Shown: piece after piece, positions 51,946 through 62,925 of the stretch | Numbering within the stretch: the first letter of the stretch is position 1 | Layout: each line of letters opens with the position of its first letter | NCBI RefSeq assembly: GCF_000237925.1 | Contig: NW_017385989.1 | Coordinates: 310,001-374,000 of the forward strand | Direction: 5' to 3' | DNA length: 64,000 nt | Origin: Schistosoma mansoni | Taxonomy: Eukaryota > Platyhelminthes > Trematoda > Strigeidida > Schistosomatidae | Made by a program: the position numbers and the translations under genes | Notes under the pieces: generated by a model | Databases searched by the model: none | Told to the model about the DNA's origin: nothing | The model's input: the letters and a program-made list of their open reading frames with translations, nothing else

Positions 51946-53490
51946 CTGTGTGTAAGCAAACTGATAAGGATCACTGTGCTTTTTTATTGCAGGTTGAGAA
52001 GGGAGTATCAATAATTTTTCTATTATTTTAAGGAAAGGTGAAGTTATTGCTATGGGTGTAACATTCACATTTTTATCACCAGATACTTTCTTAGGTATAG
52101 GAATTATCTTAATCTTTCTCCACATTTTCCGTATAAGTTGAAAAAGGATCTGTTAAAGATATTCGTAAATGGATAACATAGAACGTCAGCACATTTTTAA
52201 AATGAAGGTTTGGGATATCATCAAGTCCTAAACAATGGGATGAATTAAGTGACTGGAGACATTTTCGGACATCATTTTCAGTGAAACTAAGAACAGAATT
52301 ATTCTTCAAACCTGTGGATATAGGGAGCATGACATCGGATGACTGACGTACAAAAGACTTATTTAAGTCACAAACATTCAGCTGGTTATCGCTTCTAATG
52401 TACCTAACCCCTGTAAGTTCTTTAAAGCGTTTCCACATACTTGTAAAGTTTTTACAAGATAGCAGTTTCTGAGTAAACATAGAGTTGAGACATCTAATCT
52501 CTAAGTTTATTTGACTATTTAGCTTACGAACTTCAATGGTGTTTTTCTCCTTGTACATTCTTTCTTTTACCCTCCGTAGTCGTTTTAGTTGTGGAGATGT
52601 AAGTCGATCAAAACTTATAAAAAAGTGGTTTCAGTGGGATATCATATATCAAAACAGAATTTAAGATAACAGGTGATGACATCAGTGGTATTTTCCAGTG
52701 AGTCATCTGTAAATAATTCTCAGCTAGTCGTACGAAACATGTTTTTCAGATATTGTATATTTTCTGAGTAATTCCTATATATAACTTTTTTTATCTGGTG
52801 TAAGGGTGTACTCTTTCCATATTTTTCATATACTTTATACAGTGATCCTAGCTAGACAATGGAGCACGCTTACGATTCACATATGTACCCACATCATTAA
52901 TGAAAACCAAGTCTAAATGAGCATCCAAAGGAGTAGGAAAATCTACTACATTTTGGTGACCTAGTGATGTAAGGATGCTACAGTCAGATGAATTGAAATC
53001 ACCACATACAGTTTAAAGTGAACCACTGGTGGTGATAACAGCGAATTCAGTACATTTATCAGCGAAAACAGATAGCGTAGATGATGTGCAGTCTGAATTC
53101 ATGTAGATGTTGGTAACATAAACATATTTGTATTTAATCAGGTGTTTTGGACGGCATCTTAAAGTTAGACAGTCGATAAAGTCATTTGAAAACTTGAAAC
53201 AAGCAAAAGTAGATCGACACCAGTTAACGTTTACAAACGTAGCTACACCTCCGCCACACCTCTTTTTATTACTTGATCGATCCTGATGATAGATATTGAA
53301 ATCACGTAGTAATACTAAGCATTCGTCCTGTAGATCAGTTAATCAAGATTCTTGAATTGTGATGACACCACAATTACGACACACGTTTTGACTTAGTAGG
53401 AATTGGAGATAGTCCACCCTGTTAATTAGTGATCAACAGTTAGAATTTAGCAGCTCGGGAATCGACATTTGATTATTCTTCATTCTCTTC
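51946..53490 (-). mobile_element. CR1/L2-type LINE, 3'-truncated (endonuclease and RT start)
   Basis: Minus strand, from the 5' side: an endonuclease (53300-52860; RCGGGVATFVNVNW, CGDFNSSD, LDLVFIND), a linker, then the RT start in the frames 52558-52109 (LGLDDIPN) and 52125-51919 (KKIIPIPKK-like IIPIPKKVSGDK, VTPIAITSPFLKIIEKL, DPYQFAYTQ). It stops abruptly near 51945 at an Smα repeat, so the RT palm and 3' end are missing. 3' loss is unusual for a LINE and points to later deletion or recombination. Confidence 0.78.
52109..52558 (-). pseudogene. LINE RT N-terminal region (149 codons open)
   Basis: The segment before the RT core: MYKEKNTIEVRKLNSQ, SMWKRFKELTGV and SSHCLGLDDIPN (the S-x-G-x-D-x-I-P motif that opens CR1/Jockey-type RTs). 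It then ends in an out-of-family tail. A frameshift near 52125 passes the reading to the next frame. Confidence 0.7.
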
Positions 53491-53785
53491 AATGTATATC
53501 TTCAACCAGTACGATGTCTATTATTGTACTTTATAGTAACTTGTACAGCGAGAGATCGTATGCTTTTCATAAACACCCCTGTATAGGTTATACGATTAAT
53601 AGACATAATGAGATGTCAAAACAAAGTACAAAAAGAAAAACAGACATTTTGTTGAAATATGTAAATGTCAGAAACAGATCGTCCACATATTCAGACGGGT
53701 CACCGATGTAGTTTTATAATTAACAATGGAATTATTCCTTTAAACTAATTCCAGTAATTTTATAGGCTGATTAACAAATTCTAAG
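53455..53785 (-). repeat. 5' region of the CR1/L2-type LINE, shared with family D
   Basis: This matches the 5' half of family D at 45715-45965 (attaatagacataat, gttgaaatatgtaaatg). It lies directly upstream of the LINE endonuclease, which links family D to this LINE. Confidence 0.6.
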
Positions 53786-54095
53786 TTACTTACTTACGCC
53801 TGTTACTCCCAATGGAGCATAGGCCGCCGACGAGCATTCTCCAACACACTCACTCTGTCATGCGCATTCCTTTCTAGTTCTATCCAGTTTTTGTTCATTC
53901 TCCTCATGTCTGTCTCCATTTCTTGGCGTAATGTGTTCTTTAGTCTTCCTCTTCTCCTTTGGACCTGACGATTCCAAGTAAGGGCTTGTCTTGTGACGCA
54001 GTTGGGTGACTTCCTTAATGTGTGTCCTATCCACTTCCAACGCTTCTTCTTGATCTCTTCCTCCGCTGGAATCTAGTTTGTTGTCTCCCAGATCC
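53785..54095 (-). mobile_element. RTE 3' end, diverged subfamily
   Basis: It starts with the tail 'cttacttacgcctgtta' and follows the RTE C-terminus with consistent differences from the other copies (ctgtcatgcgcattcc). It is probably a different RTE subfamily. Confidence 0.75.
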
Positions 54096-54129
54096 TAAGT
54101 TTATTAAATGCCAATTATTTTTCAAAGAA

Positions 54130-54415
54130 TAAATTAGCTGTTTCAATTCACTTAGTTTTGTTTGTTTGAATCTTCCCATTGATGTTTTAGGACTGCAATT
54201 GATCAGTCTCTTATTGGCATATGTGCATACTGTGCATTCTAAGCAAAGATAAATAGTGGTTAGCAGTGGAATCCAGTTTCACACGCATTTCGTCCTATTT
54301 GGGGCTCGTCAGCTAGATGTACCTAAATCTCAGAGTTGATGTTCACTCTGGGACTCTAGGACAAAACGTGCATCCTGGATTCCACTACCAGCCACTATCC
54401 ATCTTTGTTTATAAA
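54130..54415. repeat. Smα-type hammerhead repeat, fold-back copy, dead core
   Basis: A minus-strand copy (54130-54355) turns into the plus-strand end (54356-54415: aggacaaaacgtgcatcctgg… ccactatcc). The minus-strand ribozyme has CTGACGAG and GAAA, but the cut triplet is GTG, which should block cleavage. Confidence 0.75.
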
Positions 54416-54783
54416 TAGCTATTTAATTTTTTAAAAAAGACATTAACAACAAAAGATGTTTTCTTAGTAAATTGGATTCTAATCTGACAATTACTGAAAA
54501 TAGTAATGAATAATAATAATAATAATAATCAGTATTTAATTAAATTAGAAAATTAACCAATCAAAATTTAATGTTTGCAATAATCTGATTGGCTAGAAAA
54601 TTATTTTATCAGTCAGCAACATAATGGGTGGGTGTTGCTCAACTTATTTTAGTAATAATAAATAATGACTAGTCATTTTAAGTAGTATATTTACATCATA
54701 TACATATATATCTATATACAACTGACTATTTGGATACACTTATGTAAATATCTTGAATAACGTATTATCCTTCTATATTGACA

Positions 54784-55641
54784 ATGTTACTTTCATTTAC
54801 TCATTTGTCAGTAGTATCATTATTCAGTATTATTATCATTCCTACCACTGTGAAGTCAAATACTCTTAAACCTATAGAAATACCTTTAACTCATGGTGGA
54901 TCAGTTATTGGCAAAGAAGAAATTGTAAATATTGATGGACAAGAAGTGAAAGTGAATAGTTTCTTAGGTATACCATATGCATCAAAACCAATTGGTAAAT
55001 TACGTTTTGCTCCACCAGAAAAACATCCCGGTTGGAAAGGTAAATATAATGCGACCACACTATCACCAACATGTTGGCAATATATATTCACAGGATTTGA
55101 TGCTGTTAATGCTGCTGGTAAAATGTGGATTAATAATACTGAAATGAGTGAAGATTGTTTATATCTTAATGTATGGACACCGAAATCTAGTGTCGATAGT
55201 CCACATTTACCAGTTATGGTATGGATATATGGTGGTGGATTTACATCAGGCAGTGCTAATCTACAAGTATATAATGGAGCTATACTTTCAGCTACACAAA
55301 ATGTAATTATTGTTTCTATGCAATATCGTGTCGGTGCATTTGGTTTCTTACGATTAAAGCCTAATATTACTGATCAAACACAAACTGATGCTTTAGGTAA
55401 TCAAGGTTTATTAGATCAATTAATGGCATTGAAATGGGTAAGCGAAAATATAGGACAATTTCATGGTGATCCAAATCAAGTAACAATATTTGGTGAATCT
55501 GCTGGAGCAGTCAGTGTATCAATTCTATGGATGTCACCTATTGCTCAACCATATTTTCGTAGAGCAATATTACAATCTGGTAGTCTATATGCTAGATGGG
55601 GTTTAGACAATGCAGATGAAGCACATGAGAAAGCAGATGTA
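54784..55641 (+). CDS. Acetylcholinesterase-type carboxylesterase, first coding exon (286 codons)
   Basis: The ATG at 54784 is followed by a hydrophobic signal segment (residues 9-19), then an α/β-hydrolase start (FLGIPYASKPIGKLRFAPPE). Cholinesterase marks: M-W at residues 114-115 (the choline-binding Trp of AChE), SEDCLYLNVW (122-131), the oxyanion-hole GGG (150-152) with GGGFTSGSANLQVYNG, the nucleophile elbow FGESAG with Ser239, and RRAILQSG with a following Trp272 at the acyl-pocket position. The donor gta|gtaagt ends the exon at 55641 in phase 0. The catalytic Glu and His lie in later exons not visible in the window. Schistosome AChEs hydrolyse acetylcholine at the neuromuscular junction and tegument. 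A catalytically active cholinesterase is more likely than a neuroligin, because Ser and both Trp are kept. The region between 55642 and the window end is an intron of over 8 kb. Confidence 0.9.
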
Positions 55642-55724
55642 GTAAGTAAATATTTTGCAAAATGTAATGACTGTTTAGTTATGTTTGTTTATTATTCGGA
55701 ATTCAGATATCTAAACTAATGTTC

Positions 55725-55990
55725 ATATATTCACTTGATATTGTTTATTTGAATCATTCCATTGATGTTTATGACTGGAATTGATTAGTCTATTATTAGC
55801 ATATATGCATCCGGTATGGATTGACTCGATATTGCCTTAAGTCATAAGCATTATAACCAAATATGGATATAGTGGCTAGTAGTGGAATCCACTTTGACAC
55901 GCGTCTCCTCCTATTTGGTACTCGTCAGCTGGATGTACCTGAATCTCAGAGTTGATGTTCAATCTGGGACTAGACATCAATGCGAAGATT
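55725..55990 (-). repeat. Smα-type hammerhead repeat, dead core
   Basis: A minus-strand copy in the AChE intron. The ribozyme keeps CTGACGAG, but GAAA reads GAGA, so it should not cleave. Confidence 0.75.
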
Positions 55991-56220
55991 CATGTAAACA
56001 ATATCAAATGAATTTAAAGTTCACCCCATTGTACAAGCAAGTGGCTATTATGACTCAGTAGTTATGTCGAAAGGTACAGGGTTCTAGTCCTAGAATGTAA
56101 ATCAACTCTGAGATACAGATGCATCCAGCTGACGAGTCCCAAACGAGGCAAACTGCGCGTCCTAGATTCCACTGCTAGCTACTATCCATCTATGATTGTA
56201 ATGCTCACAAAGTTTTTATA
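55991..56220 (+). repeat. Smα-type hammerhead repeat, tandem junction, dead core
   Basis: The 3' end of one unit (about 55980-56010) joins the 5' start of a second (tgaatttaaagttcacccca, 56011), again head to tail. The core reads CTGACGAG but CAAA in place of GAAA, so it is inactive. Confidence 0.75.
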
Positions 56221-56424
56221 TTTAATAATCTATTAGAAAATGATCATACAACAAACATTTTAATAAAATCTGTTGCGTCATATGTCTTAAATATAGAAAA
56301 TTAATTAATCTTACTATTTTAATAAACTTCGACATAATGGGAAAAGCTTTTAGTATCTAACTACAAGTTCTCAGATTCATATCTCCTTTTAATAAACTTG
56401 ATTTCAACAGCATTAATTTTTAAT
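56221..56424. other. AChE intron, nothing recognised
   Basis: AT-rich. Confidence 0.35.
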
Positions 56425-56955
56425 CAAAGTGTTTATTTATTTATCTATTTAAACACATAAATATTGGTACAAGAAAGCACCAGATACATAAGCGCCTTAC
56501 AAATCTCATTTGATTTGTGTGTGGGCTGTAATACTGCCTAAGTGCGCGAAGCAAAGCAAGTGGTTTCCTTAGGGGGCCACACCCGGAGCCTTTGACCGAA
56601 AGATCTGATCCACAAGGCAGTGGAGCATCGTGAGGAGATGCAGTCTCAAGGTAGTCGGTGATTCATACACCATTTGTTTCCTCAGGATACTGTAGCCAGC
56701 CCATGTGCACCATTGATTTGGAATGAGTGTTTTCCAACTCCCCTAGGTGGACTCTCCGTGTCCACCAACCCGGTTAAAGAGTCCGGCATTCGCTTTTCGT
56801 TCTCTCAATTTCGTAACCAACAGTAATGCCACGAGAAGGTAGTGAGTAGGACTTCCCTGTTAGAGGCTATATATGCGTGGCGATGTGAGAGCATTTGGAG
56901 AAGGAGAGCTAACTCTCCCCACTCTCGACCGTCCCAGGACATTTTGGGGTGGAAA
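56425..56955 (+). repeat. Repeat family A, full-length-looking copy
   Basis: All landmarks are present from 'tttaaacacataaatattggta' to 'cgtcccaggacattttgggg'. No frame is shared with the 21265 copy. Confidence 0.8.
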
Positions 56956-57425
56956 GTAAAATAAGTTCAAGAAACCTGAAATTTACATGAAATATATGTC
57001 AACAGATACATTATTATAAATTCATTATACAGTTTAATTATAAAGGAATTTAATAACCTTTGACAGAACAATGATTAAATTGAGTACATCACTTATTGAA
57101 TTCTAATATAGTTTAAAAGTTAACATACTATAAAGGGTAACATGTGATGAAATTGCTTTCTATGCATGATTGAATTGATATTGTAATCAATAAACAATAA
57201 ATTGAATGAATTCACTCGATATTACTTGTTCGAATCTTCTCATTGACGCTTATGACTGGAATTGATCAGTCTCTTATTGGTATACTGTGCATATTGTGTG
57301 TATTGCCTCGATATAACCTTAATTCACAAGTATTATAAGCAAAGATGGATAACGTGATGGTAATTGAAGCGAAAGGTACTGGGTTCGAGTCCCAGAGTAA
57401 ACATCAACTCTAAGATGCAAGGTAC

Positions 57426-57474
57426 ATCCAGCTGATGAGTCCCAAAATAGGGCGAAACGCGCGTCAAACTGGAT
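57426..57474 (+). ncRNA. Hammerhead ribozyme motif (Smα type)
   Basis: ATCCAG, CTGATGAG, stem II with CCC/GGG, GAAA, CGCGCGTC (cleavage after 57465), three extra A, then CTGGAT. The core is fully canonical. Confidence 0.75.
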
Positions 57475-57487
57475 TTCACTGTTAGCT

Positions 57488-58038
57488 CCCAACCGTTGCT
57501 GCTACTTTGACGTGGTGGTCGGGCTTGTCTATCGTGATGAACCAATCGAGCTATACTGGCAGAAACAATCGTTCCTCAAGGTCCTACCATGCCAGACAAG
57601 TCGGTTGAAGAGCGGTAAGACTAAAAGCAGCAATCCCATGGTCCGGAGGCGAAGTCGTACTGCTGACTGTACAGAGGTGTGACAGCAGTGAGGTGTTCCC
57701 TTCAGACAACCAGCATGACAGTGATGCTGCCTTCCCACAAGGAGGGGTGGGGTTAGAAAAGGTCGACCCTAAAAATGCACACCTCGCTTTATCCCACGGA
57801 TATCCGTTTCCGGCTGTAAGGTCCCAACAAGTACGGAGCTAACACAAAAATTACCCGAAAAAATGTCGTGTGTGACCGACCTCAAGCAGTTGTCCCTTAG
57901 GCACTGCGGTCACGCTCTCAGGTCATTAAGACCACTTCTAACCCAATTTCCTTTTCAGGTACCTCTAGAAGAACCCTTCCACGGTATGGGCAACCGGGAA
58001 GTGATACTCGCCCTCATACCTCTAACAGCACTCAAGAC
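57488..58038 (-). mobile_element. 551-bp retroposon equal to the 5' module of the second RTE-like family, with TSD
   Basis: It is flanked by cactgttagct (57477-57487) and cactgctagct (58039-58049), an 11-bp duplication with one mismatch. It matches 28946-29503 throughout. It holds a minus-strand frame of 69 codons (57738-57529) starting MGRQHHCHAGCLK that is also open at 29192-28983, with about 90% identical residues by eye, so this frame may be a conserved leader peptide. No endonuclease or RT is present. Confidence 0.85.
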
Positions 58039-58080
58039 CACTGCTAGCTATTATCCATCTCTGCTTATAACAAACTGAAT

Positions 58081-58792
58081 GGTTTTACATATACCAATAT
58101 ATTCTAATATTAATGATAATGTTCATAGACACTTAGTCAATGTTTATTATTATTTCAAAATCAGAAACTTTCTATGTTCAATCTACATTTCATATTACTT
58201 TATACATTCCAATGATAGTTTTCAGTTTCCATGATCTTTCTTTTATACTTCAGGAACTCATTAAGTACCTTTCATGTAATACACATCGATCATCAAATTG
58301 TATGTTCTATATATAGTTTCCTGCATTTTTTTTTATTGATCAATAATTTGGACCAAAAAGAAAACGGTTTATCTGTCATAATCAATTTGAGTTCTTAAAT
58401 ATCATGTCATTTGGAATTGAGTTCATACAAAGTGTTTTTTTGCAGCAGTAGCAGCTTAGTTACTTTGTGTGATTAGTTGACGTTCCTTAGAGTATTGTGT
58501 TTACTACTTCTAAATGATTGAAAGGTGTTGACAAACAGCAATAGGGTAGTTAAGTGATTTGATAATCTCGACCAAAAAAATGTTTTCAATGAGGTTTCAA
58601 AATATCAATCTATCTGTTTTATGGTTTCTATGATTGATCTCATGAAATGATCACTGAAAGTATTCATGCATAACTAATAATAAGTGTTATATGCTACATT
58701 TATAAACGAGAACTTCATTGGTTACCAAGATATTATCTAGTAATGATTAGTGATCTTTAATTATTTGATGCATTTCAATTGTCAATAGCCCC
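58081..58792. other. AChE intron, nothing recognised
   Basis: AT-rich, no repeat match, no exon with esterase motifs. Confidence 0.4.
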
Positions 58793-59035
58793 TAAATGCC
58801 CCGGTACGGCCGAAAGTGTGGAGAATACGCTCTCCCTCTCCAAATGCTCTCATATGGCCACGCTCTGGACATTCGCTTCTGGTCTTCTTAATTTTATAAA
58901 CAACATCCTCGCTGAGAGAAGGAAATGAGTAGGACTTCCCTGACAGAGGCTATATACGCGTGGCCATGTGAGAGCATTTCGAGAGGGACGGCAGTCCCTC
59001 CCCACTCTCGGCCGTACCAGGGCATTCGGTGGCTG
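58793..59035. repeat. Repeat family A, 3' end in fold-back form
   Basis: 58793-58865 is the minus-strand 3' end and 58866-59035 the plus-strand 3' part, so the terminal ~75 bp occur as an inverted repeat (ggtacggccg… / cggccgtacc). Confidence 0.7.
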
Positions 59036-59859
59036 GTAGAATATCTATTTGCTTATCACTACATGAATATTGAAAGAAGATAAAGTCCTGTTATGTATGC
59101 AGCTATCTAACAGTTTATCATTCTCACAAACAAGGTAACCATCAATCAATTACCTAATAATGAATGTTTTCTATCATTATGATAAATAGGTCAAATAAAT
59201 CATGAAATAATGATGAGAAATAAAGAAATTCTATCGTTTTGAAGGTTATTCAATTGCTAAAATTAAAAACAAGATTAACTTGACAGATTTTGTTTTTAAA
59301 ATGAAAAAAAACGATTTAACTATTGATGATACTTCCTTTTAAAACCACCCACCTGAACTACAAATCTTCTCCACCATCTCAAGATTATACTTTCATTGTA
59401 TGAATTCACTTATATAATTGAATATCTACTTGTATAGAGGGTCGTACAGATTGATGAGTTTTGTGTTTCGGACTGATTTTAATTAGAGTACGGTTGAAAA
59501 CTAGGAAGCATTGCACATCTGCCTTATTCTAATATATCTTTGGTGATATCATTCACGACATCTCGGAATTTCATGAAGGACTCATAACCGTTAAATCATT
59601 AGTTTGGTATCCGATTGTTTTTTGTCATTAATTGCAGTTTATTTCCGATACTGCTACACCGTTACCCATTTCTAATGGTGACACTTGCTTCACTCTCGAG
59701 ATGTTGTCACTTGTCCGTGTAAGCCAACTATGTTAGGGATGAGATCAGCATCACTAATGGTGATGTATGATAGTTCATGATGTAAAATTAGAAAATTAGA
59801 TAACTGCGTTCTCTTTCATTATACTATTGCTACTGAAAAGTTTAACTGCATTATTCAAC
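59036..59859. other. AChE intron with a family F scrap
   Basis: 59341-59390 matches the family F flank. Nothing else was recognised. Confidence 0.4.
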
Positions 59860-60655
59860 TGTTCTCCGGGGCCGCACCCGGAGTCTTTGACCTATACGTC
59901 TGATCCAAAAAGCAATGGAGCGACTTAAGGAAGTACAGTCCCATGGTAGCCAGTGACCAATAATTGGTTCATACGCCATTTGTTTCCTTAGGATCTTGGA
60001 GTCTATGTGCACCACTGGTTTGGAATTAGGGTTTTCCAACTCCCATTGGTGGGTCCTCCATATCCACCGACCCGGTTAAAGAGCCGAAGATTCACTTTTT
60101 GTCTTCTCAATTTCGTAAACAACAGTAATGCCATGAGAAGGCAGTGAATAGTACTTTCCTGGCAGTGGTTGTATGCACGTGGCTATGTGTTGGGATGACC
60201 CTGCATTTTTCTCGCAAGCGACATGATAAGCTCATGAGTCATCAAGGAGCATTTCAACCAATCAGCGGTTAATTAGAAATTGTCTGGAGTTATGTTACTA
60301 AAATAACGAGAATGAAAAAGTCACATGTGGAGATCCTGATTGGCTGATTAATATACTGCTACTATGTTTAGCAGTATTCTAGAACTTTCGGTAAAAACTC
60401 AAGGACTCTTAAATTACTATAAAATCCCTGTATTTTCTGTACATAAATGAACCCTGTAGTAAAGTGCCTCCCACACACTTTGTGCCTTTTCTCTGGTCTT
60501 CAAGTCGCGAAGTAGTTCTAGCTCGGGGGTACGGAACTAGCTTAGGGAAGCGAATATAGCGTTCACAATCGGCCAGACGTAACACTATGTGAGAGCATTT
60601 CGAGAGGGAGAGTGGATTCTCCCCATCCTCGGTCGTACCAGAGCATTTGGGGTCA
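59860..60655 (+). repeat. Repeat family A copy split by a solo LTR
   Basis: The family sequence runs to 'cgtggctatg' (60187) and resumes at 60585 with 'ctatgtgagagcattt', the duplicated target. Confidence 0.8.
60188..60584. repeat. Solo LTR of a second LTR-retrotransposon family, 5-bp TSD
   Basis: 397 bp starting TGTTGGGATGACC and ending CCAGACGTAACA, flanked by ctatg on both sides (60183-60187, 60585-60589). TG…CA ends with a 5-base duplication are typical of LTR retroelements. A TATA-like ctataaaatccc is at about 60416. Its sequence is unlike the 323-bp gypsy LTR. The family (BEL or gypsy) is unknown, and the strand cannot be fixed. Confidence 0.8.
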
Positions 60656-61084
60656 ATGAATTGACTGTAGTCAATTTTTTTACATGATATGAAACCGTAT
60701 TTAAAATCAATCTTCAAATGAATCAATTATCAATAAGCTACTGTAATACAATTTATTGATTTGCTAACAAAATATTAGTAATACACAAGAAAGATGACAA
60801 AATCATTCACTGGTATATTACACTAAGGTGTATTCATCATCAGATAGATATATTTACATGTGTGTGTATATACACAAACTGGAAAACTGTTAATTTATAT
60901 ACCAAGATGACATGTTTATCAAATTTTAATTCATTGATTCATTCAATCACTTCTAAATGATTTAACAATCTACCTTTAAGTTGGAGACATGGAATGTTTA
61001 TTAAATAGTATCTCAATACATGAACGATGTGCGTGTGTGTGTGTGATAGTCGTATTAAAGTACCTTAATTTTATGTCAGAGAAA
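60656..61084. other. AChE intron, nothing recognised
   Basis: AT-rich; a (TG)n run lies at 61030-61045. Confidence 0.35.
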
Positions 61085-61320
61085 CTGTAAAAGATTGGTT
61101 GAAGTCAGACATGAACACTGTTGGATGTTAGCCGGTTCAGTGGTCCACAGGTTGAGCGTTCATGCGCGAGACCAATAGGTCCTGAGTTCGAATCCCACTA
61201 TAGGAATCGTGGATGCGTACTACTTAAGGGTCTTATACTAAGACGAAACAGCCATCCAGTGCTTCCAGGTTTTCCATGGTGGTCTAGCTTCAATTGACTC
61301 ACGCTTTCAACTATGACAAA
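61085..61320 (+). repeat. Hammerhead SINE family B, old copy with dead core
   Basis: A plus copy with a tRNA-like 'gagttcgaatccc', but the ribozyme region reads CTTAAGGG in place of CTGAGGAG. Confidence 0.75.
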
Positions 61321-62004
61321 CTGTATTTGTCTGACAAAAAGCACATTGTATTTTGTTTTACAAAGCGAAGATGTGAGCAAATTAAGGTGAAAATTCTACA
61401 ATAACACTGTAGTAATGTTATTTTATTAACTGAGCTTTACTCATTTCATTCTTATCACCGCTTACTGATTATGTAATCACTTGTTTCTGGCCGTTTGAAC
61501 TGTTGTCACAATCAATGTAGAATTTCCTTTGACATATGGTATATATTTGCAATATTCAGTCTAGTACCCCTTCCAGCCATAGGAACATGGTAAAGCCTAG
61601 TAAGCGCTTCTGGAGAACAGTGCTACATCGAAGCACGGCACAACTACCGGGGCGGGATAGTTGTTTTTGCACTGCTTACGCAAAACCATTACATAACACC
61701 TTCATTCTTTTTTTATTTTTATTTTTTGGGCAGAATCATTTTTAATCATCTTTTGAAGCCTCAATAGTTATGCAATGACTCTTTGTAGCATTCGTAATCG
61801 TTGGTGAGTATAGGTAGAGTGGTTGATTAGGCCGATCTCCACCACCCGTATTACCGCTCACGTTAGTACATGGGATGAATACCATGATTCAGTCTAGTAA
61901 ATTTATTTGCATCCATTGCTGAACCATACTAGTGTATCTTCAACATAACTCTTCACTAAACTGTTTCATGTAAATATTTTAAGCCCATTTCGTAATTATA
62001 ACCT
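61321..62004. other. AChE intron, nothing recognised
   Basis: No esterase exon or repeat match was found. The frame 61536-61745 has no motif. Confidence 0.4.
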
Positions 62005-62325
62005 CTGCCAGGGAAGTCCTACTCATTGCCCTCTCGTGGCTGGTGTGTTGTTTACGAAATTGAGAGGATGAAAAGAGTGGACACGGAAAGTCCACCTAGG
62101 GAAGTTGGAAAACCCTGATTCCAAACAAATGGTGCACATGGGCTCCAGTATCCTGAAGGAACAAATGGCGTAGGAATCATTTGTTGGTCATCGACTACCA
62201 TGTGACTGCACTCCTCACGATGCTCCAGTGCCTTTTGGATCAGATCTTTAGGTCAAAGGCTCTATGTGTGGTCCCCTAATAAAACCACCTGCTTCAGTTT
62301 GTGTATATACTTAGCTTTCATATGT
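62005..62325 (-). repeat. Repeat family A, internal part
   Basis: The complement of the middle and 5' landmarks (cagggaagtcctactca, gtggacacggaaagtccacc, caaatggtgcacatgg). Confidence 0.75.
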
Positions 62326-62639
62326 AATTTGCAATGGAAATATATTTATGAATTTAAGCAAGAAATGCTTTTAATTACATCATTTATAAGTGCCAAAAAA
62401 CAAAATAGAGAGAGAATCAATGGGTGAAATTATTCATTTCTACCCTCATTTAATATTCAATCTTTATTTTTGTTTTCTTCAATACTGTCTGATGAAGTAC
62501 ATTATAAACCTCTTTTGGTTTACCCTTCATATACGACATAATTATTCCATCTTTTGTTAACGAGTTAATTTTACAAAAAGAGATTTAAACACAATGATAG
62601 TTCATTGTCATATTGATTTTATAAAAAGATTTTTGTCAG
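62326..62639. other. AChE intron, nothing recognised
   Basis: AT-rich. Confidence 0.35.
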
Positions 62640-62925
62640 CTAGTATAATGTATGCCTTGTAGATCATCAGCGTTGATGATGTCTGTCGAATAATTTGGAG
62701 CCTACTCGAGTTAGATGGGAATGGTGTGACGAACATCTAACGTCAAGGTCACACCTAACGTGGATTACCCCTTCGTCGTATCAAGTTACTATGGATGCTT
62801 TGAAGACCGTACAATACAAAGAACGTTATTACAGAAATATATTAGTTAAAGTAGGTACAAGAGAAAGCATCACCACCATCGCATAGGCCAGTTCATGGCA
62901 TACGAGTTTTCCTTGACCTTGACGG
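62640..62925 (+). repeat. Interspersed repeat family C copy
   Basis: It matches 39745-40060 and 1-170 from 'gatcatcagcgttgatgat' to 'ccttgaccttgacgg'. Confidence 0.6.

Larger units (their letters stand above)
57215..58080 (+). repeat. Smα-type repeat, fold-back copy split by an insertion
   Basis: A minus 3' part (57215-57350) joins a plus copy (57346-57487), interrupted by the element 57488-58038 and continued at 58039-58080 (…ctagctattatccatctctgc). Confidence 0.8.

Noticed and set aside
54891-55091. Minus frame in the AChE exon
   Set aside because: Antisense shadow of a well-supported coding exon.
60409-60726. 105-residue minus frame
   Set aside because: It crosses the solo LTR boundary and the family A repeat, so it is not a gene.
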